Shown: positions 26,447-35,571 of the stretch, in pieces | Layout: the number at the start of each line of letters is the position of its first letter | Position numbering within the stretch: the stretch's first letter is position 1 | Notes under the pieces: model-generated | Database searches by the model: none | What the model was told of the DNA's origin: nothing | The model's input: the letters and a program-made list of their open reading frames with translations, nothing else | Source of the DNA: Arthrobacter woluwensis | Lineage (GTDB): Bacteria > Actinomycetota > Actinomycetes > Actinomycetales > Micrococcaceae | Length of the DNA stretch: 64,000 nucleotides | NCBI RefSeq assembly: GCF_030816155.1 | Contig: NZ_JAUSXR010000001.1 | Coordinates: 372,001 to 436,000, forward strand | Direction of reading: 5' to 3' | Translations under genes and position numbers: made by a program

Positions 26447-28561
26447 TCAGCCGGGCAGTTGACCCGTCAGTGCCTTCCACAGGAAGTGCTGGTTGCGGGC
26501 TTGCAGCGCCGCGGCCTGGCGGTTGTCGGAGGCGCCGGCATGGCCGCCCTCGATGGTCTCGTGGTACCAGACGTTCGGCACGCCCATCGCCTGCATCCGC
26601 GCGGCCATCTTCCGGGCCTGGACGGGCCCGACCCGGTCGTCCGACGTGCTCGACCAGATGAACGAATGCGGGTAGTCGACGGCGTCGCGCAGCAGGTGAT
26701 ACGGCGAGAACGTCTTGATGAACTCCCACTGCTCGGGGTCCTCGGGGTCGCCGTACTCGGCGATCCACGAGGCGCCCGCGGACAGCTTCGTGTACCGGCG
26801 CATGTCCAGAAGCGGCACGCCGCAGGACACCGCGCCGAACAGCTCGGGGTACTGCGTCAGCATGTTGCCCACCAGGAGGCCGCCGTTGGACCCGCCCGCG
26901 CAGCCGAGGAGCCGCGGCGAGGTCACGTCGCGGTTCACCAGATCCTTCGCGACGGCGGCGAAATCCTCATACGCCCGGTGGCGCTTCTCCTGCAGGGCGG
27001 CGGTGTGCCAGGACGGTCCGTATTCGCCTCCGCCACGGATGTTGGCCACCACGTAGACGCCGCCGCGCTCCAGCCAGGCCCGGCCCACCACGCCGCTGTA
27101 CGCCGGGGTCCGGGACACCTCGAATCCCCCGTAGCCGCTCAGCTGGGTGACATTGGTGCCGTCCAGCACGAGGTCCTTCCGGGCCACCTGGAAGTACGGG
27201 ACGCGCGTGCCGTCCGCGGAGACGGCGAAGTGCTGCTCGACGGCATAGTCGTCCTCCTGGAAGAACGACGGCGCGCGCTTGATCTCCGCGTGCTCGCCGC
27301 CGACGGTGCCGCGCGTCAGCGTCGTGGGCGTCAGGAAGCCGGTGGCCACGAGCCAGTAGTCGTCGCCCTCCGTCTCGTCCTCGTCATCCACGGCGTAGGC
27401 GTTGACATCGTGCAACGGCGGGCAGGCGTCCAGGAGGTCCGAGGGCCACTCGCCGCCGGCGCCTTCGTCCGTGGCCTCGCCCACGCCGGCGTCAACCGCG
27501 CCGCCGGTCGGGGGCGTCAGGACCCTGATCTGCGACGACACGTCCACGAGCAGGTTCAGGAGCAGGTGGTTCCGGGTCCAGCTGTAGGACTGCAGGGAGG
27601 TCCGGGAATCAGGTTCGAACAGGACGGTCAGCTCACGGGAGCCGTCCAGCCAGTCGTCGAGGCGCGCCACGAGGAGCGAGCCTGCGGCGTAGTCCGCGCC
27701 GCCCACGGTCCAGGGATCGCGTGGCCGGAAGAGGATCCATTCGTGGTGCCAGGCGGTGCTGACGGTGCCCGGCTTGTCGATCCGGACCCAGGCCCCGTCG
27801 CGCCACAGTGAGATCTCGTCGTTGAAGAAGTCCACGTAGTCGACTGCGGCCAGTCGTTCGAAGCCGGGCGTCGAATCCCGGGAGACGGAGGCGAGCATGT
27901 GGTCGTCCGGCACCTCGAAGAGCTGCTCCGCGTCCGACAGCGGCGTGCCCCGGCGCCAGCGGGCACTCGTCCGCGGGTAGGAGGACTGCGTCGCGGGGCG
28001 GCCTTCCGCCGTCGTGCTGACGAGGAGGGTGTCCTCGTCCTCCCAGCTCACGTGGCCCTTGGCGGTGGGCAGCACGAAACCGTCCGGCAGGAAGGCCCGG
28101 GTTTCGAGGTCGAACTCGCGGTAGGTGACCGCGTCGCCGCCGTCGGGGGAGAGCCCGATCATGGCGTGACGCCACTCCTCACCGGGCGCCGGGCGGAGGA
28201 ACGTGGCGCCGTGCCAGACCCACTCCGCGCCTTCCTCGGCCGCCAGCGCGTCGACGTCGAGCAGCACATCCCAGTCCGGCGTGGCGGTCAGGTAGCTCTC
28301 CCAGGTGGTCCGCCGCCACAAGCCCTTGGGGTGTTCGCCGTCCCGCCAGAAGTTGTAGTACCAGCGGCCCCGTTTGCCGACCATCGGGATGCGATCCGTC
28401 GAGTCCAGGACCTCCAGCAGGCGGTCCTGGAGCTGATGGAACTCGGTATCGTCCAGGACCTCCTCGGTGCGGGCGTTCTGCTCCCGCACCCAGGCGAGCG
28501 GCCCCTCCCCATGGATCTCTTCCAGCCAGATGTTCTCGTCCACCACGTCATGTGCCGTCAT
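26447..28561 (-). CDS. prolyl oligopeptidase family serine peptidase (S9A)
   Basis: A 704-residue protein with an N-terminal seven-blade beta-propeller and a C-terminal alpha/beta-hydrolase. The catalytic triad is visible: Ser558 in GGSNGG, Asp640/641 in TSDDRVGP and His673 in EGGHAG. The NIRGGGEYG motif of the S9 family is at about 507-515. It has no signal peptide, so it should be a cytoplasmic enzyme cleaving short peptides after proline or related residues. The propeller carries an acidic insert around 355-405 (GEATDEGAGG to DDEDETEGDD). It is divergent from the next gene. Confidence 0.93.
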   Translation of the reverse strand: MTAHDVVDENIWLEEIHGEGPLAWVREQNARTEEVLDDTEFHQLQDRLLEVLDSTDRIPMVGKRGRWYYNFWRDGEHPKGLWRRTTWESYLTATPDWDVLLDVDALAAEEGAEWVWHGATFLRPAPGEEWRHAMIGLSPDGGDAVTYREFDLETRAFLPDGFVLPTAKGHVSWEDEDTLLVSTTAEGRPATQSSYPRTSARWRRGTPLSDAEQLFEVPDDHMLASVSRDSTPGFERLAAVDYVDFFNDEISLWRDGAWVRIDKPGTVSTAWHHEWILFRPRDPWTVGGADYAAGSLLVARLDDWLDGSRELTVLFEPDSRTSLQSYSWTRNHLLLNLLVDVSSQIRVLTPPTGGAVDAGVGEATDEGAGGEWPSDLLDACPPLHDVNAYAVDDEDETEGDDYWLVATGFLTPTTLTRGTVGGEHAEIKRAPSFFQEDDYAVEQHFAVSADGTRVPYFQVARKDLVLDGTNVTQLSGYGGFEVSRTPAYSGVVGRAWLERGGVYVVANIRGGGEYGPSWHTAALQEKRHRAYEDFAAVAKDLVNRDVTSPRLLGCAGGSNGGLLVGNMLTQYPELFGAVSCGVPLLDMRRYTKLSAGASWIAEYGDPEDPEQWEFIKTFSPYHLLRDAVDYPHSFIWSSTSDDRVGPVQARKMAARMQAMGVPNVWYHETIEGGHAGASDNRQAAALQARNQHFLWKALTGQLPG

Positions 28562-28696
28562 GGATTCATCCTAGACAGAGGCCCCCGCATTCGGGTCCCC
28601 GGTGACACGGGGCGACGTCGGGGGAGCGCCGGGCGAGCGCCCGTCCCTGACCGGGCCGAGCCGGTCGCGGGAGCCCCGGCCCATTAGGCTTATCCC

Positions 28697-30682
28697 ATGT
28701 CAGGGGATTCGGTGCGTCGTGTGGTGGTCATCGGTGCTGGGCCGCGCGGCAGCAGCGTCGTGGAGCGTCTGGCCGCCAACTGGAAGGCCCGCCGTGAGGA
28801 CGGCGCCCTCGACGCCGGCGCCCGCCTCGAAGTGCATCTCGTGGACCCGTATCCGGCCGGTTCGGGCCACGTGTGGCAGCCCGGTCAGTCCCGGCTGTTC
28901 CTCATGAACACTCAGAGTTTCTTCCCCACCCTCATCCCCGAGGGCCCCGATCTGGCGGCCCCTCTCGCCGGTGCCAGCTTCAACGCCTGGCGTGCCGCCG
29001 TCGCCGCGGGCCAGGAGGACGCACGGGATCCGCTGAGTGACGACGAGCGGGCCGAGCTGGTCGCCCTCGGTTCAGACACCTTTCCCAGCCGCGCGCTGTA
29101 CGGGCGGTACCTCGAGGAGACGCTTGCCGCCGTCGTCGGGCGGATCGAGAGCGACCCGCTGCTGGAGGGCTTCCACCTGGTGCAGCACCGGACTGAGGCC
29201 CACGCCGTCCGGCGGACCGGGGATGCGGGATTCGTGGTCGATCTCCACGAGGGGAGGATCGCCGCGGACCGCGTCGTCCTGGCGCTCGGTCACGTCCCCG
29301 CCCAGCTCAACCCGGAGCAGCGGGAGCTGTACCGGGCCGCGCAGGAACTCGGGCTCAGCTACTTCCCGCCCGCGTGCCCGGCGGACGTGGACTGGTCGCT
29401 CGTGCCTGGGGGCGAACCCGTGCTCGTGCGCGGCATGGGCCTGAACTTCTTCGACGTCATGGGCCAGCTCACCGAAGGGCGCGGCGGGCGCTTCGAACGG
29501 CGCGACGGCGAGCTCCACTACCTGCCGAGCGGCCACGAACCGGTCATCCACGCGGCGAGCCGCCGGGGCGGGCCGTACAAGGCCAAGGCGCAGATCGCGA
29601 GCTACTACCCGAAGGAACGCGGTCTCCGGTACCTCACCGAGGCGGCGGTTCAGCGCTTCCGGCGGTCCGGCGTCAAGCCCGGTTTCGGACACGACCTGTG
29701 GCCGCTGCTGCAGCGCGATGTGCTGTGGGCCTATTACGACACCCTGGTGACCTCCGATCCCAACGCGATCCGGGACGCGGCCGAGTTCCTGGACCAGCTC
29801 ACGGAGCTGCTCCGCCCGCATGCGCACAACCCCGAGGACTGGATGGTCCCGGTCACGGCGCTGATCGAGCGATGCGTGCCGGAGCGGTTGCGTCTGAATC
29901 TTCGCGCGCTGGCCTCCCCGTTCGCTCTGCAGCGCTTCGAGTCCTCCGCCGACTTCGACGCGGCGGTGGTGCGCACCCTCGACGAGGACGTGCGCCGCTC
30001 CGCGGCGGGGGAGAAGGACCCTGTGAAGAGCGCCGTGCTCATCCTGCATGCGGGCCGCTCGCTGCTGAAGGACGCGGTGGCCGACGGCGGGATCACCGAG
30101 GAATCCTGGGTGACGGAACTGCGGGGCCGCTTCGAGTCGCTCGTAGAAGGCCTGGCGAGTGGCCCGCCCGCACTGCGCATCGAGCAGCTGGCCGCGCTGG
30201 CCCGCGCCGGCGTCGTGCACTTCGTGGGACCGGAACCGCGATTCACCGTGGACCGCGCGGCCGGCTTGTTCCAGGCCTCGTCCCCTTGGGTCGAAGGCAG
30301 CGAGGTCCGTGCCCGGACCCTGGTGGAGGCCCTGGCCCCGGCCAACCGCGTCTCCGCCGCGGCGTCGCCTCTGCTCCGCCAGCTGCTGGACGACGGTCTG
30401 GTCCGCACGAGACTCATGATGCGTCCCGAAGGCGGCCCGACGGAGGCGTCCGGCCTCGACGTCGTGGCGCACCCCTACCGGGCCGTGGCGGCCAACGGCG
30501 AGGTTCAGGAGGATCTGCATGTCCTCAGCCTTCAGCTCTCCTCGGTGCAGTGGGGTGTGGCGATCGCCGCGGAGGCCTTCTCGGCCGGAACGGACGGCGA
30601 GCCCACGGAGCTGTTCCGCAGCGGTCAGCGCACCCTGCGCGACGCCGACGAGATCGCCCGGGCGGTCCTCAGCACGTTCTGA
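28697..30682 (+). CDS. FAD/NAD(P)-binding protein (FAD-NAD(P)-binding domain family)
   Basis: A 661-residue protein. An N-terminal Rossmann motif VVVIGAGPRGSSVVERL (residues 9-25) is followed by DPYPAGSGHVWQPGQSRLFLMNT, the pattern of the FAD-NAD(P)-binding domain of lysine/ornithine-N-monooxygenase-like proteins. A second nucleotide-binding region contains VLVRGMGLNFFDV near 239-251. The C-terminal half has no domain I recognise. It is a probable flavin-dependent oxidoreductase of unknown substrate, and it is monocistronic. The last codons AGCACGTTCTGA recur twice just downstream. Confidence 0.8.
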   Translation: MSGDSVRRVVVIGAGPRGSSVVERLAANWKARREDGALDAGARLEVHLVDPYPAGSGHVWQPGQSRLFLMNTQSFFPTLIPEGPDLAAPLAGASFNAWRAAVAAGQEDARDPLSDDERAELVALGSDTFPSRALYGRYLEETLAAVVGRIESDPLLEGFHLVQHRTEAHAVRRTGDAGFVVDLHEGRIAADRVVLALGHVPAQLNPEQRELYRAAQELGLSYFPPACPADVDWSLVPGGEPVLVRGMGLNFFDVMGQLTEGRGGRFERRDGELHYLPSGHEPVIHAASRRGGPYKAKAQIASYYPKERGLRYLTEAAVQRFRRSGVKPGFGHDLWPLLQRDVLWAYYDTLVTSDPNAIRDAAEFLDQLTELLRPHAHNPEDWMVPVTALIERCVPERLRLNLRALASPFALQRFESSADFDAAVVRTLDEDVRRSAAGEKDPVKSAVLILHAGRSLLKDAVADGGITEESWVTELRGRFESLVEGLASGPPALRIEQLAALARAGVVHFVGPEPRFTVDRAAGLFQASSPWVEGSEVRARTLVEALAPANRVSAAASPLLRQLLDDGLVRTRLMMRPEGGPTEASGLDVVAHPYRAVAANGEVQEDLHVLSLQLSSVQWGVAIAAEAFSAGTDGEPTELFRSGQRTLRDADEIARAVLSTF

Positions 30683-30723
30683 GCGCAGCACCTTCTGAAC
30701 ACAAAGCACGTTCTGAACACAAG

Positions 30724-30770
30724 ACAAGGGCCGGTCCCGATCGCGGCGTGCGATCGGAACCGGCCCTTGT
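30724..30770. terminator. bidirectional terminator between FAD protein and nuclease/nucleotidase gene
   Basis: 21-base arms (30724-30744 with 30750-30770) with one mismatch and a 5-base loop, starting ACAAGGGCCGGT. It lies between convergent genes. Confidence 0.85.
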
Positions 30771-30792
30771 CATCACCTCAGGTGACGGGCGG

Positions 30793-33700
30793 TCAGCCCT
30801 TCACGGTGCAGGCGATGTAATTGATCCAGGCCAGGCCGTACTTGATCCAGCCCGCCACGTCCCACCAGTGCTTCGGCGGAACAGGCTTGGTGCAGGTCGG
30901 CTGCGGCACGTCGGTCTTGGCGACGGTGACGCTGAGCTTCACCGTGGTGCCCGACTCGGCGGCCTTCAGCTGAAGGACACCCGCACCCGCCGCGGCGCCG
31001 GCCGGAACGGCCAGGCTCACGGTGGCCGCGCCAGCGGAGACCGGAACGGCGCCCAGTGCGGTGACCTTGCCGGCGGCGTCGGTGAAGGTGGCCTCGAGCG
31101 AGGTGTTCACCGGGCTGCCCAACGAGGTGAGATCCAGCTTCGACACCGCGGCCTGGATCTTCTCCCCGGCCTTCACGTTCGCCGGCGTGGAGTTCACCAC
31201 GGCCACGCTGCGACGGGCGAAGTCCGGGGACACCGGGGAGTTGGCCTTGAGGAAGGCCATCCAGGCGTCACGGTCCACCAGGCCGGAGTCACGGGTGTTG
31301 GCGCCGTCCTTGAAGACCCGGAAGTTGTCGCCACCGGTGGCCAGGAAGCTGAACGTCCCGACCCGGTAGGACTTGGCCGGATCCAGCGGCTGGCCGTTGA
31401 CCAGGATGGAGGTCACACGGTCACCCGCGGGACGGGCGGCGTCGTAGGTGTAGTTGACGTTCTTGGAGAGGCCCAGCTGCAGGTACGGGCGGCTCGGCAC
31501 GGTGCCGTCCGGGTTGGTCTGCCACTGCTGCTCCAGGAGCGTCTTGAACTGGGCGCCCGTCAGGGACGTGGTCCAGAGGTTGTTCACGAACGGCAGCACC
31601 GCGTTGGCCTGGGCGTAGGTGATGGTGCCGTCCGCGCCGTAGTACAGCTCGTTGCGCAGGCCGCCGGGGTTGACCACGCCGATCTCGGCGCCGCCCACCG
31701 TGGGGTCCTTGAGCGAGGCGACCAGCGAGTCGGCCACCAGGTTGCCCAGCGTGGATTCGCTGGAACGGTCGTCACGCACCGGGGCGCCCGTGGTCGGATC
31801 CTTGGTGAAGGCGGTGGTGATGTCCTTGGTCACCTTGCCCACCGGCTGATTGCCGACGACGGCGGCGTCCGCGAGTGCCTTCTTCACGATCGTGTCGACC
31901 TCCTTCACGCGGGGGTAGGCCGCGATGAGGTCGGCGGCGGCGTCCGTGGTGCGGGCGACGTTACGGGCCGAGTACGCGGAGACCTGCTTCGTGGCGAGGT
32001 CCACGGTCAGCTCGATCTGGCCGATGTTCGCGCCGTAGCTGCCGGTCTGGACCACGGGGCGGGTCTTGCCGTCCTGGCCGGGGACGGGACCGTCCCAGGC
32101 GTATTCCTTGTGGGTGTGACCCGTGAAGATGGCGCCGACAGCAGGGCTGGTCTCGGTTACGATCTTGGCGAACGCCCCACCGGCGGCGACCTCCTGCTGG
32201 AGGGTCGCGCCGTCCGGGGTGCCGGCTCCGGCGCCCTCGTGGTACTCGGCGACGATCACGTCGGCGAGCTTGCCGTCCTTGATCTTCGCGGCCACGCGGT
32301 TCACGGCGTCCACCGGATCACCGAAGTCGAGATCGGCGATGCCGGCCGGAGTGACCAGGGAGGGGACCTCCTGGGTCACGGCGCCGATCACGGCCACCTT
32401 CACGCCGTTCAGGGTGAGGATCTCGTATTCGGGCAGCGCCGGTTCCTGCGTGCCCTTCTTGTACACGTTCGCGCCCAGGTACGGGAACTTGGCGTTCGAC
32501 CCGCCCGCGATCACGCGGTCGCGCAGGTCGGCCCAGCCGCCGTCGAACTCGTGGTTGCCCACCGCGGAGGCGGTGAGGCCGAGCGTGTTGAGCACGTCGA
32601 TGGTGGGCTGGTCCTTCGCCATGGAGGAGGCGAAGAGGGAAGCGCCGATGTTGTCACCTGCGGAGACGAAAGCGGTGCTGCCCGGGGTGGCGGCGGCGCG
32701 GAGCTTCTCCAGGGTGCCGGCCACGTTGACGGTGTTGTTGTCGATGCGGCCGTGGAAGTCGTTCACGCCGAGCAGGTTCACCTTCGCGCTGGTGGGCGCG
32801 GGGGTGGTGTTCAGGCCCACGATCACCGGATCGTGGTCGCTGGAACGGTACTGGTCCGGGGCGTAGAAGTTGGTGACGTTGTAGTTCCAGCGGCTGTACT
32901 CCAGCGCCACGGACTCCACGGAGTTGATGTTCCAGATGTCCGCGCCGTTGACCAGCTTCTCCGCCGCCGGGGAGGCGAAGATGTGGTCGAGTGAGCCGAC
33001 GAGCCCGCCGAACAGGTAGGAGTGCTTCTGGGATCCGTCGGCGTTCTTGGCCTTGCCGTCCTGGTCGACGTAGCCGGCGTCCGTGAGGACGTTCAGCGGG
33101 TCTTCCTTGCTGTAGGCGTTGAAGTCACCGATGAGGAAGACCTTGTCGGTGCCCTTGTCCTTCGTCAGGGTGTCCACGAAGCCGAGCAGCGACTTGGCCT
33201 GTGCGACGCGGGCGAGGTTGGACGCGCCCTGTCCCTTGTCCGTGTCGTCCGGAGTGGCCGCGGAGCCTTTGGACTTGAAGTGGTTGGCGACAGCGATGAA
33301 TTCCTGCGCCGGAGTGCCGCCGAGAGGCTTGAACACCTGGGCCAACGGCTTGCGGGCACTCGCGAAAGCGGTGGTGTCGTTGTGGATGACGGATTCGCCC
33401 ACCGGTTCGGCCACGGCCTTCTTGTAGATGAAGGCGGTCCGGATGACGTCCTCATCGCTCAGCGGCGGGAGCGCCGAGGGGCTGCGGACGTAGTCCCAGG
33501 TGCCCGGCTTCGCCTCGTTGAGCGCGGTGACCAGCTTGGCCAGTGCGTCGTCGCGGGTCTTGCCGAACTTGGCGGAGTTCTCCACCTCCATGAGGGTCAC
33601 GACGTCGGCGCCGGAACCGTTGATCGCGGCGACGATCTTGTCCTGCTGGCGCTTGAAGTGCTCCGCGGTGGCGGCGCCGCGGGCGTCGCAGCCGCCCTTG

Positions 33701-35349
33701 ACGGTGACGGGCGCGCCGTCGCGGTCGGTGTAGTACTGGCAGCCGCTCAGGCTGTCACCCGTGGTGGGGAAGAAGTTCAGGACGTTGAACGAAGCGAGCT
33801 TGAGGTTGCCGCCCACCGCGTTCGGCACATCGGCGCGGGTGTTGCCGAAGGAGACCGGCTGCACGGTGTCGGCGGTCGCCGGGGTGAGGTGCTCGAGGGG
33901 CTCGAAGCGCCAGGCGTTGTTGCCGTAGCCGAGGATGACGTTGGTCTTGAACGTCACCGGGGCGCCCACGCGGACCGGGTCCTTGGTGGACAGGTACGGC
34001 AGGGGGAGTGCCTTCGTGGTGGCGTTGGACAGGAAGTTGGTGGTGGCGCCGTCGTCCAGCTTGATGGTGCGTGCCTGGTTGTCGTCCGCCACGGCCGTGT
34101 TCTCGGCGGTGCCGTACGGCGCCACGGCGTTCGGCTGGACCGCGGGGGTCTTGCCGGCGGCGAGGGTGAGTTCGCCGTACTGGTTCGCGGAGAAGTTGTC
34201 GGAGAGCGTGTAATCGCCGGACGGGGCGAGCACCATGCCTTCGAGGGACTCACGGAAGGTCTCGCTGGCCGGGAGCGCGAAGTGCGTGGCCTTGACCTCG
34301 GGAGCGGCGTCGGTGAGCTTGGTCAGCGAGGCGGCGTCCGTGACGTTCACCTGGGTCTGGCCGAAGTATTCGCTGACGGTGCCGGAGACCTGCACGTAGT
34401 CGCCGATCGCGACCGAGCCGACCGTCGCGGGCGAGTAGACGAACACCGCGTCGGACGCCTTGTGGCTGTCCTCGGTCAGGTCGCCGCCGGTGCCCGGGGT
34501 CTGGAGGTAGTAGCCGTTGAGGCCACCGGTCGCGTAGCGGGCGGTGACCTTGCCCTTGGTGGTCACGCTCTGGCCGACCAGCGGGCTCGTGGGGCCGGTG
34601 CCTTGGATCTCGGCGATCGTGGCGGTGCCGCCCGGCGTCGGGGTCGGGGTGGGCGTGGGTGTCGGATCCGGACCGCCCGTCCCAGCCGACGGCGTCGGGG
34701 TGATCGAGGCGCTCAGGCTGAAGTCCGCCGAGTTGTCGTTGGTGTCCGCGTGGTTGCTGCGGGTGAGCGCCTTGACGTCCGTGTTCGACGACGGCGCGGT
34801 GGCCGCCTTGACCTCGTACGTGTTGCTCGTGCCGTAGCCGAGGAGGTCGGCGACGTTGGTGGGCTCCACCTGGCTGCCGGTGCCGAGGCCGCTGAGGGCG
34901 GTGGCCTGGCGGGCCAGGATGACGGTGCCCGTGGTGCCGGACGGGTTGAACGACGGCGCGTCCTGGTCCGGGGTGGGCAGCTCCGCCGCCGTGGACGCCG
35001 CGTTGTTGCTGCCGCCCTTGATGAGGAACGTCCCCTTGGCGGGGATGCTGCCCCGGAGCGCGGTCACGGAGTTGGGGGCGGCGGTCCCGGAGCCGGAACG
35101 GTACTGGAGCGACCAGCCGTCCAGTGACACGGGTGCGTCCGTGGAGTTGTACAGCTCCACGAACTTGTTGCGGTAGGCAGCCCCTGCGCTGCCTCCGCTC
35201 AGATAAGCCTCATCGATGATGACGGAGGAGGTGCCCGGTGTGGCGACCGTGTTGACCAGCGCGAAGGCCGGCGCGGTCGCCAGAGGTGCCGCGATCAACG
35301 CGGCGGTCAGGGCACTCCCCAAGGTTGCTTTCGCAAGCGAGTGATTCAT
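30793..35349 (-). CDS. secreted bifunctional NucH/ExeM-type endonuclease and UshA-type 5'-nucleotidase
   Basis: A 1518-residue exoenzyme. It has a signal peptide (residues 1-30, cleavage near APAFA), a lamin-tail-like domain (about 40-210), a (PT)n linker near 229-240 and an OB-like domain (about 243-345). An endonuclease/exonuclease/phosphatase domain follows (about 513-847; LMEVEN, GDFNAY, SSDHDPV). Then comes a calcineurin-like 5'-nucleotidase (from 858; NDFHGRID, GNHEFDGG, GHTHKEY) with its C-terminal domain, an Ig-like region and a tail with two Cys and many aromatic residues. It has no LPXTG signal. Nucleases and nucleotidases of this type release phosphate from extracellular DNA. It is probably phosphate-regulated, but no clear PHO box is seen at its promoter. 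Confidence 0.93.
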   Translation of the reverse strand: MNHSLAKATLGSALTAALIAAPLATAPAFALVNTVATPGTSSVIIDEAYLSGGSAGAAYRNKFVELYNSTDAPVSLDGWSLQYRSGSGTAAPNSVTALRGSIPAKGTFLIKGGSNNAASTAAELPTPDQDAPSFNPSGTTGTVILARQATALSGLGTGSQVEPTNVADLLGYGTSNTYEVKAATAPSSNTDVKALTRSNHADTNDNSADFSLSASITPTPSAGTGGPDPTPTPTPTPTPGGTATIAEIQGTGPTSPLVGQSVTTKGKVTARYATGGLNGYYLQTPGTGGDLTEDSHKASDAVFVYSPATVGSVAIGDYVQVSGTVSEYFGQTQVNVTDAASLTKLTDAAPEVKATHFALPASETFRESLEGMVLAPSGDYTLSDNFSANQYGELTLAAGKTPAVQPNAVAPYGTAENTAVADDNQARTIKLDDGATTNFLSNATTKALPLPYLSTKDPVRVGAPVTFKTNVILGYGNNAWRFEPLEHLTPATADTVQPVSFGNTRADVPNAVGGNLKLASFNVLNFFPTTGDSLSGCQYYTDRDGAPVTVKGGCDARGAATAEHFKRQQDKIVAAINGSGADVVTLMEVENSAKFGKTRDDALAKLVTALNEAKPGTWDYVRSPSALPPLSDEDVIRTAFIYKKAVAEPVGESVIHNDTTAFASARKPLAQVFKPLGGTPAQEFIAVANHFKSKGSAATPDDTDKGQGASNLARVAQAKSLLGFVDTLTKDKGTDKVFLIGDFNAYSKEDPLNVLTDAGYVDQDGKAKNADGSQKHSYLFGGLVGSLDHIFASPAAEKLVNGADIWNINSVESVALEYSRWNYNVTNFYAPDQYRSSDHDPVIVGLNTTPAPTSAKVNLLGVNDFHGRIDNNTVNVAGTLEKLRAAATPGSTAFVSAGDNIGASLFASSMAKDQPTIDVLNTLGLTASAVGNHEFDGGWADLRDRVIAGGSNAKFPYLGANVYKKGTQEPALPEYEILTLNGVKVAVIGAVTQEVPSLVTPAGIADLDFGDPVDAVNRVAAKIKDGKLADVIVAEYHEGAGAGTPDGATLQQEVAAGGAFAKIVTETSPAVGAIFTGHTHKEYAWDGPVPGQDGKTRPVVQTGSYGANIGQIELTVDLATKQVSAYSARNVARTTDAAADLIAAYPRVKEVDTIVKKALADAAVVGNQPVGKVTKDITTAFTKDPTTGAPVRDDRSSESTLGNLVADSLVASLKDPTVGGAEIGVVNPGGLRNELYYGADGTITYAQANAVLPFVNNLWTTSLTGAQFKTLLEQQWQTNPDGTVPSRPYLQLGLSKNVNYTYDAARPAGDRVTSILVNGQPLDPAKSYRVGTFSFLATGGDNFRVFKDGANTRDSGLVDRDAWMAFLKANSPVSPDFARRSVAVVNSTPANVKAGEKIQAAVSKLDLTSLGSPVNTSLEATFTDAAGKVTALGAVPVSAGAATVSLAVPAGAAAGAGVLQLKAAESGTTVKLSVTVAKTDVPQPTCTKPVPPKHWWDVAGWIKYGLAWINYIACTVKG

Positions 35350-35519
35350 GGGGTTCTTTCTGTCCAGAGATCGGGTGTGATCCGGTGTCCTGTGGCGGAC
35401 TGAGGGCTCGGACCGCCAGCAGGAAAGCGAGGGGTCCGTAGCCTAGTCCACCAAGAGAGAGTTAACTCCGGGTTGCGGGGAAAAGAAACTGTTGTTTCAG
35501 GATTCGGCGCGAAAAAAAT

Positions 35520-35559
35520 CCTGTGCCGTCGCCGCCCGCGGAGGCGGGGACGGCACAGG
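35520..35559 (-). terminator. terminator of VOC-family gene
   Basis: 17-base arms (35520-35536 with 35543-35559) with one mismatch, followed on the minus strand by seven T residues. It also marks the start of the 170-base promoter region of the nuclease/nucleotidase gene, which contains a GAGTTAACTC palindrome (35459-35468). Confidence 0.85.
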
Positions 35560-35571
35560 ACCGGACAGGTC

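Noticed and set aside
29374..32994. Plus-strand open frame of about 1200 codons across the FAD gene and the nuclease/nucleotidase gene
   Set aside because: Its translation is Arg/Gly/His-rich low-complexity sequence without domains, and it overlaps two well-supported genes in other frames. High GC leaves long accidental frames.
34640..34675. GT-rich microsatellite-like stretch
   Set aside because: It encodes the Pro-Thr linker of the secreted nuclease/nucleotidase and is explained by coding function.
33022..35127. Plus-strand 700-codon frame opposite the nuclease/nucleotidase gene
   Set aside because: The Gly/Arg/Val repeats mirror the antisense strand of real domains, and it has no ribosome-binding site.
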